Part shown: positions 1 through 7,283 of the stretch, one piece after another
How positions within the stretch are numbered: position 1 is the stretch's first letter
How the letters are laid out: every line of letters begins with the position of its first letter
NCBI GenBank assembly: GCA_017880945.1
Contig: JADGRM010000017.1
Span: forward strand, 1-16,181
DNA length: 16,181 nucleotides
From: Gallionella sp.
GTDB taxonomy: Bacteria; Pseudomonadota; Gammaproteobacteria; Burkholderiales; Gallionellaceae
Direction: 5' to 3'
The notes under the pieces: generated by a model
What the model saw: only the letters and a program-made list of their open reading frames with translations
Databases searched by the model: none
What the model was told of the DNA's origin: nothing
Translations under genes and position numbers: made by a program

Positions 1-277
1 GTGTTTCCTGCGTAGTGAAGTGTGCGTTGACATTGCCGCTGCACATGCCGATTTGCTCGATCAACCCGTCTGGGCTGTTTCTCTTGCGATCAAAGCGGGT
101 GAAGATTTTGTTGCCGTCTCCCCCCATGATCGAATTATGGCATCTGTTGCAATCGTACTTTTCGAATAATTTTTGTCCGTTCTGCGCATTGCCATCGGGA
201 AAGGGATTGGCCGATGCAGCCGTTGCAGCGCCCAGTAGAATCATTGTTTGGAAAATCAAAGTCGTGATCAGTTTCAT
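1..277 (-). CDS. c-type cytochrome, class I-like (3' end beyond window)
   Basis: The gene runs off the left edge; 92 codons are visible. The protein starts with a Sec signal peptide (MKLITTLIFQTMILLGAATA, then ASA-N), so it is exported to the periplasm. One covalent heme site, CNRCH, lies near residues 44-48 and is preceded by a typical class I helix (NGQKLFEKYD). The Met ligand would lie in the missing C-terminal part, or the visible GMCSG stretch may contribute. The start is fixed by an excellent ribosome binding site (TAAGGAGG at 283-290) that also contains the stop codon of the protease gene upstream, so the two genes are transcribed together. It probably carries electrons in the periplasm, with unknown partners. 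The heme protein assignment is firm; the subfamily is not resolved. Confidence 0.85.
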   Translation of the reverse strand, partial: MKLITTLIFQTMILLGAATAASANPFPDGNAQNGQKLFEKYDCNRCHNSIMGGDGNKIFTRFDRKRNSPDGLIEQIGMCSGNVNAHFTTQET

Positions 278-287
278 GGTGTCCTCC

Positions 288-1532
288 TTATCGGGATTGC
301 AGATGGGCGATGCGCACCATCGCCGGCGGGTGCGAATCGTAAAACTTGGAATACAGTGGATCGGGTGTCAGTGTTGCCGCGTTGTCCTGATACATCTTGA
401 CCAGCGCGTTGACCATGTCGGCAGCGTCGGTTTGCCTGGCGGCGTAAGCATCGGCCTCAAATTCATGTTTGCGCGAATAGGCCGACATGATCGGCGCCAG
501 CAAGAAGCTGAATACCGGCAGCGTCATGAAGAACAGCAGCAGTGCGAGCGCGGTGGACGGCGTGCTGACGCCCAAGCCCTGATAGAACCAGGTGGTTTGC
601 ATCAGCACACCGAGCAGCCACAGGAATCCCAGGCTCAGGGCGAAGGTTGCCACGATGCGTTTCACCACATGGTGGCGTTTGAAATGTCCGAGTTCATGCG
701 CCAATACTGCCTCTATTTCGTTGATGCTCAGACGTTCCAGCAGCGTGTCAAAAAATACGATGCGCTTGGTTTTGCCGAAGCCGGTGAAGTAGGCGTTGCC
801 GTGCGCGCTGCGCTTGGAGCCATCCATCACGAACAAGCCTTGCGCGGTAAAGCCGCAACGCTTGAGCAAGGATTCGATGCGTGACTTCATCGCCTCGTCC
901 TGCATCGGCGAGAATTTATTGAACAGCGGTGCGATGAACGACGGGTAGATAAACAAGATCAGCAGATTGAATACCACCCAAACCACCCACACATACAGCC
1001 ACCAGTATTCGCCCATGCGCCCCATCAGCCACAACACGCCGAACAGCAGCGGCAAGCCGAGGATAGCGCCGATCAATATGCCTTTCAGCGCGTCGAGCAG
1101 ATACAGCTTGAAGGTCATTTTGTTGAAACCGAAACGCGCCTCGATCACGAAGGTGCGATAAATGCTGAACGGGGCTTCCAGCAGCGAGGACAGCACCAGC
1201 ACCGCGACGAGGGTGGCCATGCCTTGTGCGATCGGTGAACTGAACCAGCCATTGCACAGTTCGGCGATGAATTGAATGCCGCCGCCCAAAGTAAATACCA
1301 GCAACAACGCGGCGTCGAACAGCGTTCCCAGCATGTCGAAGCGCGTCTTGGCCGAGGTGTAGTCGGCTGCTTTTTGATGGTCGGTCAGCTGGACTTTTTC
1401 ATGGAACGCCTCCGGCACGGCGGCTCGATGCGTGGCGATATGCGCCAGGTGACGGCGCGCCAGCCACAGCTTGGCCCAGGTAGTCAGCGCCAATGCGGCG
1501 ATGAAAATAAAAGTGAATTGTGTAGCAGTCAT
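288..1532 (-). CDS. M48 family (Ste24-type) membrane zinc metalloprotease
   Basis: This 414-residue protein belongs to the Ste24/CAAX prenyl protease 1 family, which are multi-pass inner-membrane zinc proteases. The zinc site HELGH is at residues 279-283, and the third ligand lies in EFEADAYA (357-364). Hydrophobic segments are visible near residues 5-25, 70-90, 105-120, 148-170, 175-200, 293-312 and 327-350, which fits the barrel of Ste24. Bacteria lack prenylated CAAX substrates, so the bacterial role is probably turnover of membrane or misfolded proteins; that is inference. The length matches the family. It is divergent from orn, with 100 bases between them. Its stop codon is embedded in the ribosome binding site of the downstream cytochrome gene, suggesting coupled translation. 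No strong ribosome binding site precedes its own ATG. Confidence 0.93.
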   Translation of the reverse strand: MTATQFTFIFIAALALTTWAKLWLARRHLAHIATHRAAVPEAFHEKVQLTDHQKAADYTSAKTRFDMLGTLFDAALLLVFTLGGGIQFIAELCNGWFSSPIAQGMATLVAVLVLSSLLEAPFSIYRTFVIEARFGFNKMTFKLYLLDALKGILIGAILGLPLLFGVLWLMGRMGEYWWLYVWVVWVVFNLLILFIYPSFIAPLFNKFSPMQDEAMKSRIESLLKRCGFTAQGLFVMDGSKRSAHGNAYFTGFGKTKRIVFFDTLLERLSINEIEAVLAHELGHFKRHHVVKRIVATFALSLGFLWLLGVLMQTTWFYQGLGVSTPSTALALLLFFMTLPVFSFLLAPIMSAYSRKHEFEADAYAARQTDAADMVNALVKMYQDNAATLTPDPLYSKFYDSHPPAMVRIAHLQSR

Positions 1533-1566
1533 AGAGGTTTTATTTCAGTGTTCGTAACAGGCGCGG

Positions 1567-1577
1567 TTGTGACACAA
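1567..1577. promoter_or_regulatory. perfect palindrome in the orn/M48 divergent intergenic region
   Basis: TTGTGACACAA is an exact 5-1-5 inverted repeat in the 100-base spacer between the divergent protease and orn genes. It could be an operator, because its halves resemble the TGTGA half-site of CRP/FNR-type regulators. However, the spacing (one base) is unlike the usual 4-6 base spacer of those sites. No convincing -35/-10 pair was found around it. Chance occurrence is possible. Confidence 0.25.
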
Positions 1578-1632
1578 TATGCATCCCGGCGTTCAACAAT
1601 CTTGGGCGTTCCAAATCTTGGATTCATGAATT

Positions 1633-2178
1633 ATGGCACAAAACCAAAACTACCTTATCTGGATAGACATGGAGATGACCGGCCTGGTCCCGGATACCGA
1701 CCGTGTGATCGAAGTCGCGCTGGTGATCACCGACAACAATCTGGAAACGATCGCCGAAGCTCCGGTGTTGGTAGTGCATCAGCCGGACAGCGTGCTGGAT
1801 GGCATGGATGCCTGGAACAAATCCACCCACGCCAAATCCGGTTTGGTCGACAAGGTGAAAGCGTCCACGCTGGATGAAGCGATGGTCGAGGCGCAGATGG
1901 TCGAGTTCCTCAAGGAATATGTGCCGACCCGCACCTCACCGATGTGCGGCAACTCAATTTGCCAGGATCGCCGCTTTCTTGCGCGCTGGATGCCGAAGTT
2001 TGAGGATTATTTCCATTACCGAAATCTCGACGTGAGCACGCTCAAGGAGCTGGCCAAGCGCTGGAAGCCGGAAATGGCACAAGGGGTTAAAAAGCACGGC
2101 AAGCACGAGGCGCTGGCCGATATCTATGAGTCCATCAACGAGATGAAACATTATCGCGAGCATTTCATCAAGCTCTAA
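1633..2178 (+). CDS. orn: oligoribonuclease
   Basis: Orn is a 3'-5' exoribonuclease of the DEDDh superfamily that degrades RNA dinucleotides and very short oligonucleotides, including pGpG from c-di-GMP breakdown, in the cytoplasm. The 181-residue length is normal for the family. The catalytic residues are visible: D12 and E14 in [10 protein letters not shown]112 in [11 protein letters not shown], and H158 and D163 in [12 protein letters not shown]. The C-terminal part ([17 protein letters not shown]) matches the family pattern. The start at 1633 gives the canonical short N-terminus, although its ribosome binding site is weak. It is monocistronic: a repeat element begins at its stop codon. 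Confidence 0.97.
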   Translation: MAQNQNYLIWIDMEMTGLVPDTDRVIEVALVITDNNLETIAEAPVLVVHQPDSVLDGMDAWNKSTHAKSGLVDKVKASTLDEAMVEAQMVEFLKEYVPTRTSPMCGNSICQDRRFLARWMPKFEDYFHYRNLDVSTLKELAKRWKPEMAQGVKKHGKHEALADIYESINEMKHYREHFIKL

Positions 2179-2438
2179 GGGTGCCTCTAAAAATTCAGAG
2201 TTCGCCCAAATGCAAGACGCGGGGAAAATTTCGCCGCGCCGCATATGATGGATATGTAAGCAAGAAATTTTTACCGCAACGCAGCATAACCAGCGACTTG
2301 GCTGTCGTTAACCAGCGGCTTATGTCACTGTCTTTTGGTGACTTAGCCGAATGGCTATGCAACGCCTTTTGACAGCTTAGTCGAATGGCTAGTAGTAGCA
2401 GCAGTTGGGATGAAATCTGGATTTTTAGCGGGGTCCTT
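2177..2438. repeat. MITE-like element with imperfect terminal inverted repeats
   Basis: The ends form an imperfect inverted repeat of about 37 bases: left arm 2177-2213 (containing CTAAAAATTCAGAGTTC) and right arm 2401-2438 (reverse complement containing CTAAAAATCCAGATTTC). Inside the left part is a long palindrome centred near 2248. In it GCGGGGAAAATTTC (2219-2232) pairs with 2264-2277 at 12 of 14 positions, and CATAT (2242-2246) pairs with ATATG (2252-2256) around a five-base loop. This layout resembles non-autonomous intergenic repeats I recall in betaproteobacterial genomes. It begins at the orn stop codon, so it may also act as a transcription terminator. The short open frame crossing it (2181-2372) has no coding signature. 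The stretch has no gene. Confidence 0.6.
2287..2397. repeat. nested insert with degenerate tandem repeats inside the MITE-like element
   Basis: This 111-base stretch interrupts what would otherwise be a continuous palindromic element, and is flanked by GCAGCA at 2281-2286 and 2398-2403. It is built from two pairs of direct repeats. TAACCAGCG starts at 2287 and recurs 23 bases on at 2310. A 26-base unit (2332-2357) recurs at 2366-2391 with 21 of 26 identical bases, ending TCGAATGGCTA in the second copy. There is also a small hairpin, GTCAC/GTGAC, near 2325-2343. The flanking six bases could be a target duplication, but the right copy sits in an AGT/GCA-rich run, so caution is needed. Confidence 0.4.
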
Positions 2439-2491
2439 AAAACGGCGTTTACAGGTTGCCTGCCCGCACGCCATGCACCATGGAGGTAATG

Positions 2492-2779
2492 ATGACCACG
2501 ACTAAGCCTATTTCACCTATCCCGTCCGAAAACGACCATAAACAGGTGATCGAACGACCGGATGGCTTTTACTGGCAGGATACGCTCACCGAGAAACTGT
2601 ATGGCCCTTTCCACACGCGGCTTGAGGCGATGCAGGACATGGAAAGCCAAAACGACAACGGCTATGAAGAAGGCGAGTCGCTGGAAGACGCAGAAGCGGA
2701 GATCGGCATCGCCGAATGGATAGACCCTGAAACCGGTGAACCGGCAGAGAGTTTGTCACCGCGCCGCAACGACGATTAG
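2492..2779 (+). CDS. small acidic hypothetical protein
   Basis: I do not recognise the family. The protein is about 95 residues, acidic and soluble, with no signal peptide, cysteine or membrane segment. A central motif (RPDGFYWQDTLTEKLYGPF, roughly residues 22-40) is followed by an acidic low-complexity stretch with repeated Glu/Asp (ESQNDNGYEEGESLEDAEAE) and a C-terminal IDPETGEPA segment. The open frame extends upstream to 2456, but GGAGG at 2482-2486 lies five bases before the ATG at 2492, so that start is preferred; ATG 2489 is too close. It stands alone between the MITE-like element and a gene-free region. Composition and a good ribosome binding site suggest a real gene. Confidence 0.7.
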   Translation: MTTTKPISPIPSENDHKQVIERPDGFYWQDTLTEKLYGPFHTRLEAMQDMESQNDNGYEEGESLEDAEAEIGIAEWIDPETGEPAESLSPRRNDD

Positions 2780-2820
2780 TCGCCAACGATTTTCAGGGTG
2801 TTGATAATCTCCGTTTACAC

Positions 2821-2935
2821 AGAGCGTAGGGAGCAGCCCGAGGTCGAGGTGCATGAGTAACCCTATGTTTTCCATGTTTCGACCCTTCGATACAGCCCGG
2901 GACATGCTTCGCGGCAAAAACCGCCACTACGCTCT
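2821..2935. repeat. inverted-repeat-bounded intergenic segment, possible structured RNA or mobile remnant
   Basis: The gene-free stretch 2780-3023 holds a segment bounded by a perfect 9-base inverted repeat, AGAGCGTAG (2821-2829) and CTACGCTCT (2927-2935). Inside, GGTCGA (2842-2847) can pair with TCGACC (2879-2884), and GCGG/CCGC can form a hairpin around CAAAAA near 2911-2925. CAGCCCG occurs twice (2834 and 2893). No ORF with coding character is visible. It lies between convergent genes (the small hypothetical gene and murI), so it could be a bidirectional terminator, a small RNA or a degraded repeat. The rest (2936-3023) shows nothing I can name. Confidence 0.35.
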
Positions 2936-3023
2936 ACACGAAAGGTTCTTGGCGTTTCACACCCTGTTACCCTCCAGTGGCCCGGCTCCAGCTTAAGCGC
3001 GCAGCCCGCATGGTTACGGTTGG

Positions 3024-3872
3024 CTAGAGTGGCGCGCGGGATCTTGTAGCCGCATCGACAGTTGCGTCGTTCGGTAAGCTGTGTACTTCAACGTCCACCT
3101 GCCACAATTGCGAAATGATAGTCTGCGCTCTGTCCGGTGCAGCGCTGCTCCAGAATCGCTCGGTGCCGGCACGACTAACGGTCGATAACAGATTGGCAGT
3201 TGCCAGGCGGCGGCGAAGTTCGCGCGCAATGGCGGGGGATGGGTCGATGATGGCGACCGTCGGACCGGCTATCTCACTTATCAGCGGGGCGAGGAAGGGA
3301 TAGTGCGTACACCCCAGTACGATGGTGTCGGCTCTCTGCTCCAACAATGGCAAGACATATTGTTCGATCAATGCGCGGGTCTTGTCACCGGACAGATTGC
3401 CGGCTTCCACTTGTTCAACCAGTCCCGGACAGGCCTGCATCAGGATCTTTACATCGGCACCAAACCGTTCGTGAAGTTTTGCAAAATTGTTGCTGGCGAT
3501 CGTTCTGCTGGTGGCCAGCACACCGATCACGCCCGATTGGGTGTGCGCTGCGGCCGGTTTGACGGCAGGCTCCATCGCTATGATGGGTACCGGGAATCTT
3601 GCGCGCAGCATTTGGATCGCCACACCTGTTGCGGTGTTGCAAGCCACGACGATGGCCTTGGCGCGCTGGCTCAGCAGGAATTCGACGATGGCGATAACCC
3701 TTGCCTCGATCAACTGCGTTGACTTATCGCCATACGGCGCATGGCCGGAATCCGCCACATACAGCAAGTCTTCACCCGGCAGCTCGCGGCGGATCTCATG
3801 CAACACCGACAGTCCGCCCACGCCGGAATCGAAAACACCTATTGGGTTTTTTGCGGGATTGGCTGCATTCAT
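3024..3872 (-). CDS. murI: glutamate racemase
   Basis: MurI interconverts L- and D-glutamate without a cofactor, supplying D-Glu for peptidoglycan. The 282-residue length is typical. Family motifs are all present: GVFDSGVGGLSVL (residues 12-24) with the Asp of the active site, VACNTATG with catalytic Cys78, and LGCTHYPFL with catalytic Cys188. DSGHAPYG at 41-48 is the conserved loop. The start ATG lies 23 bases after the stop of the Lon-like gene on the same strand, with a modest AGG ribosome binding site, so the two are probably cotranscribed. The last 20 residues (ATVDAATRSRAPL end) are not conserved in the family as I know it. Confidence 0.97.
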   Translation of the reverse strand: MNAANPAKNPIGVFDSGVGGLSVLHEIRRELPGEDLLYVADSGHAPYGDKSTQLIEARVIAIVEFLLSQRAKAIVVACNTATGVAIQMLRARFPVPIIAMEPAVKPAAAHTQSGVIGVLATSRTIASNNFAKLHERFGADVKILMQACPGLVEQVEAGNLSGDKTRALIEQYVLPLLEQRADTIVLGCTHYPFLAPLISEIAGPTVAIIDPSPAIARELRRRLATANLLSTVSRAGTERFWSSAAPDRAQTIISQLWQVDVEVHSLPNDATVDAATRSRAPL

Positions 3873-3895
3873 TTTGTTAAACCTGCATGCCCAAT

Positions 3896-6331
3896 TCAGC
3901 GCACACGCTTGTGCCCCGACTTCGAGTGTTCCGGCTCATGATGCCCCGATATCTGGCAGGCACGGCGATAGGCCAGCAGCGTGGTCTGGGCCTTCCCCAG
4001 CACGCTGCCCGCCGGATAATCGCCCGCTTCGTCAGCTACGCCAAACGTGCATCCGCTGAGCAGTTCCATGCCCTCGCTCGCATGCTCTGCGGTGTGGATA
4101 TGGAATAGGCCATTGGCAACGGCCTCGACGACCTTGCGATCCAGCATCAGGTGGTGGCGGTTGCGGTGCGGGATCAGCACGCCCTGGCTGCCGTCCAGTC
4201 CGGCTGTCGAGCAAATGTGAAAGTAGCCCTCGATCTTTTCATTGATGCCGCCCACCGGCAATACTTCGCCGTGCTGATTCACCGCGCCTGTCACCGCGAT
4301 ACCCTGCTTGAGAGGCAGGCCGGAAAGGGACGACAGCAACACAAAAAGTTCGGCGCACGAAGCAGAGTCTCCCTCCATGCCGTAATACTCCTGTTCGAAC
4401 ACGATGGATGCGTCGAGCGCGAGCGGTGCGTTATGGGCAAACAGCGCGGACAGGTAGTTTTGCAGGATCAGCACACCCTTGTCGTGGATAGGCCCGGACA
4501 ATTCAACCTCGCGATCGATGTTGAGCAGGCCTTCTTCACCGGCAAAGGTGCGCGCCGTGACGCGCACCGGGAAGCCGAAGCGGTAGTCCCCCAGGTCTAT
4601 CTGGGTCAGGGCGTTGAGCTGGCCCGTTTTCTCGCCATGCAACGTGATCAGCACATCGCCTTCGGCAATGGATTCCTGCAGGCGCTGGTCGGGGTAATCG
4701 TGGCGCAGCGTGCGCGCACGAATTGCCGCCTCGACATCCGCTGCCTCAACCAATCGGCCACCATGGATGCTGCACAGCGCGGCGCTTTCCATCACCAGCG
4801 CCTCGGCGCGGGCGAAGATCGCGCTCTGGCGCAACTGGTCGTCCACTTCGCGGTGCCCATCCTCCAGCAGACGCGCCACAGCGGCGGCGGAAAAATGCGG
4901 CAGCCCGAGATCGCGGCAGGTGTGGGCGACGAAGATAGCCGAAGCGCGGCGGGTCTCGGCGCTGGACGAAAAACTTTCGGCAAAGTCCACCTTGACCCGG
5001 AAGCGGCGTGCGAACTCCGGGTCTTCTTCCTGTAATTCGTAATACTGTTCGCGCGAACCGATCATGATGATCTTGGCATCGACATCCACCGCCTCGGGTT
5101 CGAGAGAAACAGCCGCGATCGGCGCGAACGCGGTGCCCGGCTCCTCGATCTGCAGCCTGCCGCTGCGCAGAAAGCGCCGCAGCATCTCCCACACCAGCGG
5201 GTCGGCCAGCAGGTCGCGCAGATGCAGCATCAGAAAGCCGCCATGCGCCCGGTGCAAACTGCCGGCGCGTATCCGCGAAAAATCGGTCACCAGCACATCG
5301 TTTTCGGACTGATATTCGATGCTGCCGAACAGCGAGCGGAACAGGGGATTATCTTCGATGATCACCGGCGCGCCGTGCAGGCCGTCGTTGTCCACGACCA
5401 GGTTGACACGATAGCGGGACAACACGGTGCTCAATGCCTCGCGCCGGATATCCTCATCTGTGTCGGAAACCTTGAACAGTTCAAGATTTTCCAGCACGTC
5501 ATGCATGACCTGATCCAGATAAGCGCCGAGCTTGACCGAATCCTTGATCTGCTTCTTCAGTCCTGCCCGGATTTCCTGCAATTCGTGATCCAGCAGCGGC
5601 TTCACCACTTGGCGCCGCAATGCCGCCAGCGCCTCGTTCATCACGCGCTCCATCGGCCGGGTCTTCTCAAAATAACGGGCGATCTCCGTGCGCAGTTCCT
5701 GCTCGGCCAGCCCGATCTCGGCGCGGCGTTCCTTCGGCAACGCAAGCACTTCGTCCTCGGTATAGGCGCGCCCTTTTTTTCCCAGCAGCGTGAAAAGTAT
5801 GTGTCCGGTTTCGCGGTGCATCGTAAAACTGCGGGCTTCGGCAAAGGCCTCGAGTTCGGCGAATGCCTTGGCTTCTTCCGCCTTGTGGGTTTTTTCGATG
5901 CGCGCACTCTCGACCTTGAAATCCTGCCCGTCCAGGCGCTGCGGTATTTCCGTCTGCAGCGATTTCGTCATCTGCGCCATGAGTTGCCGCAGCAGGCGTC
6001 CCTGCCCGGCAGGCAGGCGCAGCGCACGCGGTTTTTCCGGCGCATCGAAGTTGTGCAGATAGCACAGGTCGGGCGGCACCGCCTTGCTTGCGGCGGTCGA
6101 TTGCATCGCCTGCTTGAGCAGCGAGGAACGCCCGCTGCCGACCTCGCCCAACACGAACAGGTTGTAATCCGGCTGATCCATGCCGAGCCCGAAGCGGGCG
6201 GCCATTTCCGCGCGCTCCTGCCCGATCCACGGCAGAGGATATTCCAGCAATTCGGATGTATCGGCGAACCCGAGCGTATCGGGAGCAATGGTGAAGCGAA
6301 GCTCGGCGGGAGTCAGGTTATGGATTGGCAT
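3896..6331 (-). CDS. Lon-like ATP-dependent protease (AAA_32 plus Lon_C type)
   Basis: This 811-residue protein combines an N-terminal ATPase region with a C-terminal Lon serine protease domain, and lacks the classical Lon substrate-binding N-domain. The nucleotide-binding loop is GEVGSGRSS (62-70), with Arg in place of the usual P-loop Lys. A charged helical insertion (about 110-290, rich in Lys/Glu/Ala) likely forms a coiled coil. HGGFLMLHLRDLL (363-375) and IIMIGSREQYYEL (421-433) are the Walker B and sensor regions. The protease domain carries the catalytic dyad Ser656 (in EGDSASC) and Lys699 (in GGINEKIEGYF). The 43-residue gap equals that of E. coli Lon (679/722). It likely degrades selected cytoplasmic proteins; substrates are unknown. 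It precedes murI by 23 bases. A short CTCCGTG direct repeat lies just before the ATG. Confidence 0.93.
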   Translation of the reverse strand: MPIHNLTPAELRFTIAPDTLGFADTSELLEYPLPWIGQERAEMAARFGLGMDQPDYNLFVLGEVGSGRSSLLKQAMQSTAASKAVPPDLCYLHNFDAPEKPRALRLPAGQGRLLRQLMAQMTKSLQTEIPQRLDGQDFKVESARIEKTHKAEEAKAFAELEAFAEARSFTMHRETGHILFTLLGKKGRAYTEDEVLALPKERRAEIGLAEQELRTEIARYFEKTRPMERVMNEALAALRRQVVKPLLDHELQEIRAGLKKQIKDSVKLGAYLDQVMHDVLENLELFKVSDTDEDIRREALSTVLSRYRVNLVVDNDGLHGAPVIIEDNPLFRSLFGSIEYQSENDVLVTDFSRIRAGSLHRAHGGFLMLHLRDLLADPLVWEMLRRFLRSGRLQIEEPGTAFAPIAAVSLEPEAVDVDAKIIMIGSREQYYELQEEDPEFARRFRVKVDFAESFSSSAETRRASAIFVAHTCRDLGLPHFSAAAVARLLEDGHREVDDQLRQSAIFARAEALVMESAALCSIHGGRLVEAADVEAAIRARTLRHDYPDQRLQESIAEGDVLITLHGEKTGQLNALTQIDLGDYRFGFPVRVTARTFAGEEGLLNIDREVELSGPIHDKGVLILQNYLSALFAHNAPLALDASIVFEQEYYGMEGDSASCAELFVLLSSLSGLPLKQGIAVTGAVNQHGEVLPVGGINEKIEGYFHICSTAGLDGSQGVLIPHRNRHHLMLDRKVVEAVANGLFHIHTAEHASEGMELLSGCTFGVADEAGDYPAGSVLGKAQTTLLAYRRACQISGHHEPEHSKSGHKRVR

Positions 6332-6398
6332 TTTTTAATCACGGAGACACGGAGGATTTCCCCAATTGTAACCATTAACCTAAAAAAACAGTTGAAAC

Positions 6399-6457
6399 TT
6401 GTAGGAACGGGCCATGCCCGCGATCAGGCAATTCGCGGGCATGGCCCGCTCCTACAA
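6399..6457. repeat. REP-like long palindrome
   Basis: Two 25-base arms (6399-6423 and 6433-6457) are complementary at 24 of 25 positions around a nine-base loop. The motif is TTGTAGGA followed by CGGGCCATGCCCGCGA. It resembles the GTAGGAGCGGGC class of repetitive extragenic palindromes known from many proteobacteria. It sits about 160 bases after the stop of the YdjM-like gene and 68 bases before the Lon-like start. It may protect the mRNA 3' end or stop transcription between the two; that role is inference. Confidence 0.85.
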
Positions 6458-6482
6458 ACGGCGCTCTCAAAGGGTGAGTGCA

Positions 6483-6610
6483 GTAGGTTGGGTTAGCAAT
6501 TTCATGGTTCGACAGACTCACCACCGACGGACGTAACCCAACATCATTTAAAAAGCTGTAGGGTTCCCTCTCCGGGGATGGGACGCGAAAAGGCCGTTAA
6601 CCCAACCTAC
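6483..6610. repeat. GTAGGTTGGGTTA inverted repeat element
   Basis: GTAGGTTGGGTTA (6483-6495) is matched by a perfect 13-base reverse complement at 6598-6610, with a third, inner copy of the same end (GTAACCCAAC, 6533-6542). This resembles a dispersed intergenic repeat built on GTAGGTTGGG…CCCAACC ends. It ends four bases from the stop codon of the YdjM-like gene and, with the neighbouring palindrome, fills most of the 283-base spacer 6332-6614. No open frame of coding character is present. On the minus strand a TACAAT box (complement of 6365-6370) could be the -10 element for the Lon-like gene, but I saw no good -35. Confidence 0.7.
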
Positions 6611-6614
6611 GAGC

Positions 6615-7271
6615 TTACCTCGATTTCTGGACACGATGCTTGTCCACCCAGTACCCCCATGCTACCAGCAACCACTGTGCTTGACCTACCCAAGCCAGTG
6701 CGGTGACGCTGGGAGGAGGTGGGCCAAATGCATTGCCGAGGTGTATCGTCACCAGAAAAGCGACCAATGACCAGAGCGCCCATTTGCCGGTCGCGTCGAT
6801 TGCCTTGGTGGTGCGCAAATACAACCACACGCCCAGCGCAAAGATCGAAAGTTCGAGTGCCGTCTCGAATATCGGCGATGACCAGACCGCGAATCCCAGC
6901 AATGGAGAGTTGCCGGGGTAGAGCGGCAAGTCCGGGTAGTGAACGACGAGATCGAGCAACCAGTGGCTGATGACCGCAAGGCCGAGCACCACTGCGCCGC
7001 TGCGGCTGCGACGGATGAAGTAATAGAGCGCAGCAAAACATATCGCCCAGCCTATGACAGCCAGCAAGCTATGCGAGTACGGGTAGTAAACGAAATCCAG
7101 CGGCGGATGTTGTGTGCCGCCTGAGAGGATGGCCACACGCTCGATGCCAAGCATCAACAGAGTAGGCCAGAGCAGATCGATGAATTGCGCCGCCAAAAAC
7201 AGCGTACCCAGCGAAACTTTTGGTGCGGCAGCTTTTGCACCAAACCCGACTCCGAAATGGCCAAGAAACAT
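6615..7271 (-). CDS. YdjM-like membrane protein (predicted metal-dependent hydrolase family)
   Basis: The 218-residue integral membrane protein has about five or six hydrophobic segments (roughly 20-40, 68-86, 92-110, 124-150, 160-180, 190-208). Conserved polar residues within or near the membrane fit the family of membrane-bound, predicted metal-dependent hydrolases (YdjM/DUF457-like): GHFGVGF (His5), Asp32 in FIDLLWP, YSHSL (His67) and SHWLLDLVVHYPD (His103, Asp107, His111). No enzymatic activity is established for this group as far as I know. The start follows a good AAGGAA ribosome binding site that overlaps the stop of the PaiB-like gene 12 bases upstream, so they form one transcript. 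The family assignment rests on motif layout only. Confidence 0.75.
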   Translation of the reverse strand: MFLGHFGVGFGAKAAAPKVSLGTLFLAAQFIDLLWPTLLMLGIERVAILSGGTQHPPLDFVYYPYSHSLLAVIGWAICFAALYYFIRRSRSGAVVLGLAVISHWLLDLVVHYPDLPLYPGNSPLLGFAVWSSPIFETALELSIFALGVWLYLRTTKAIDATGKWALWSLVAFLVTIHLGNAFGPPPPSVTALAWVGQAQWLLVAWGYWVDKHRVQKSR

Positions 7272-7283
7272 TTGCGTTATTCC

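Noticed and set aside
2181..2372. 63-codon open frame after orn
   Set aside because: It lies wholly in the MITE-like repeat, has no ribosome binding site and no coding character.
5222..6496. 424-codon plus-strand open frame opposite the Lon-like gene
   Set aside because: Antisense shadow of a protease whose catalytic residues are all in the minus frame; it also runs through the REP-like palindrome.
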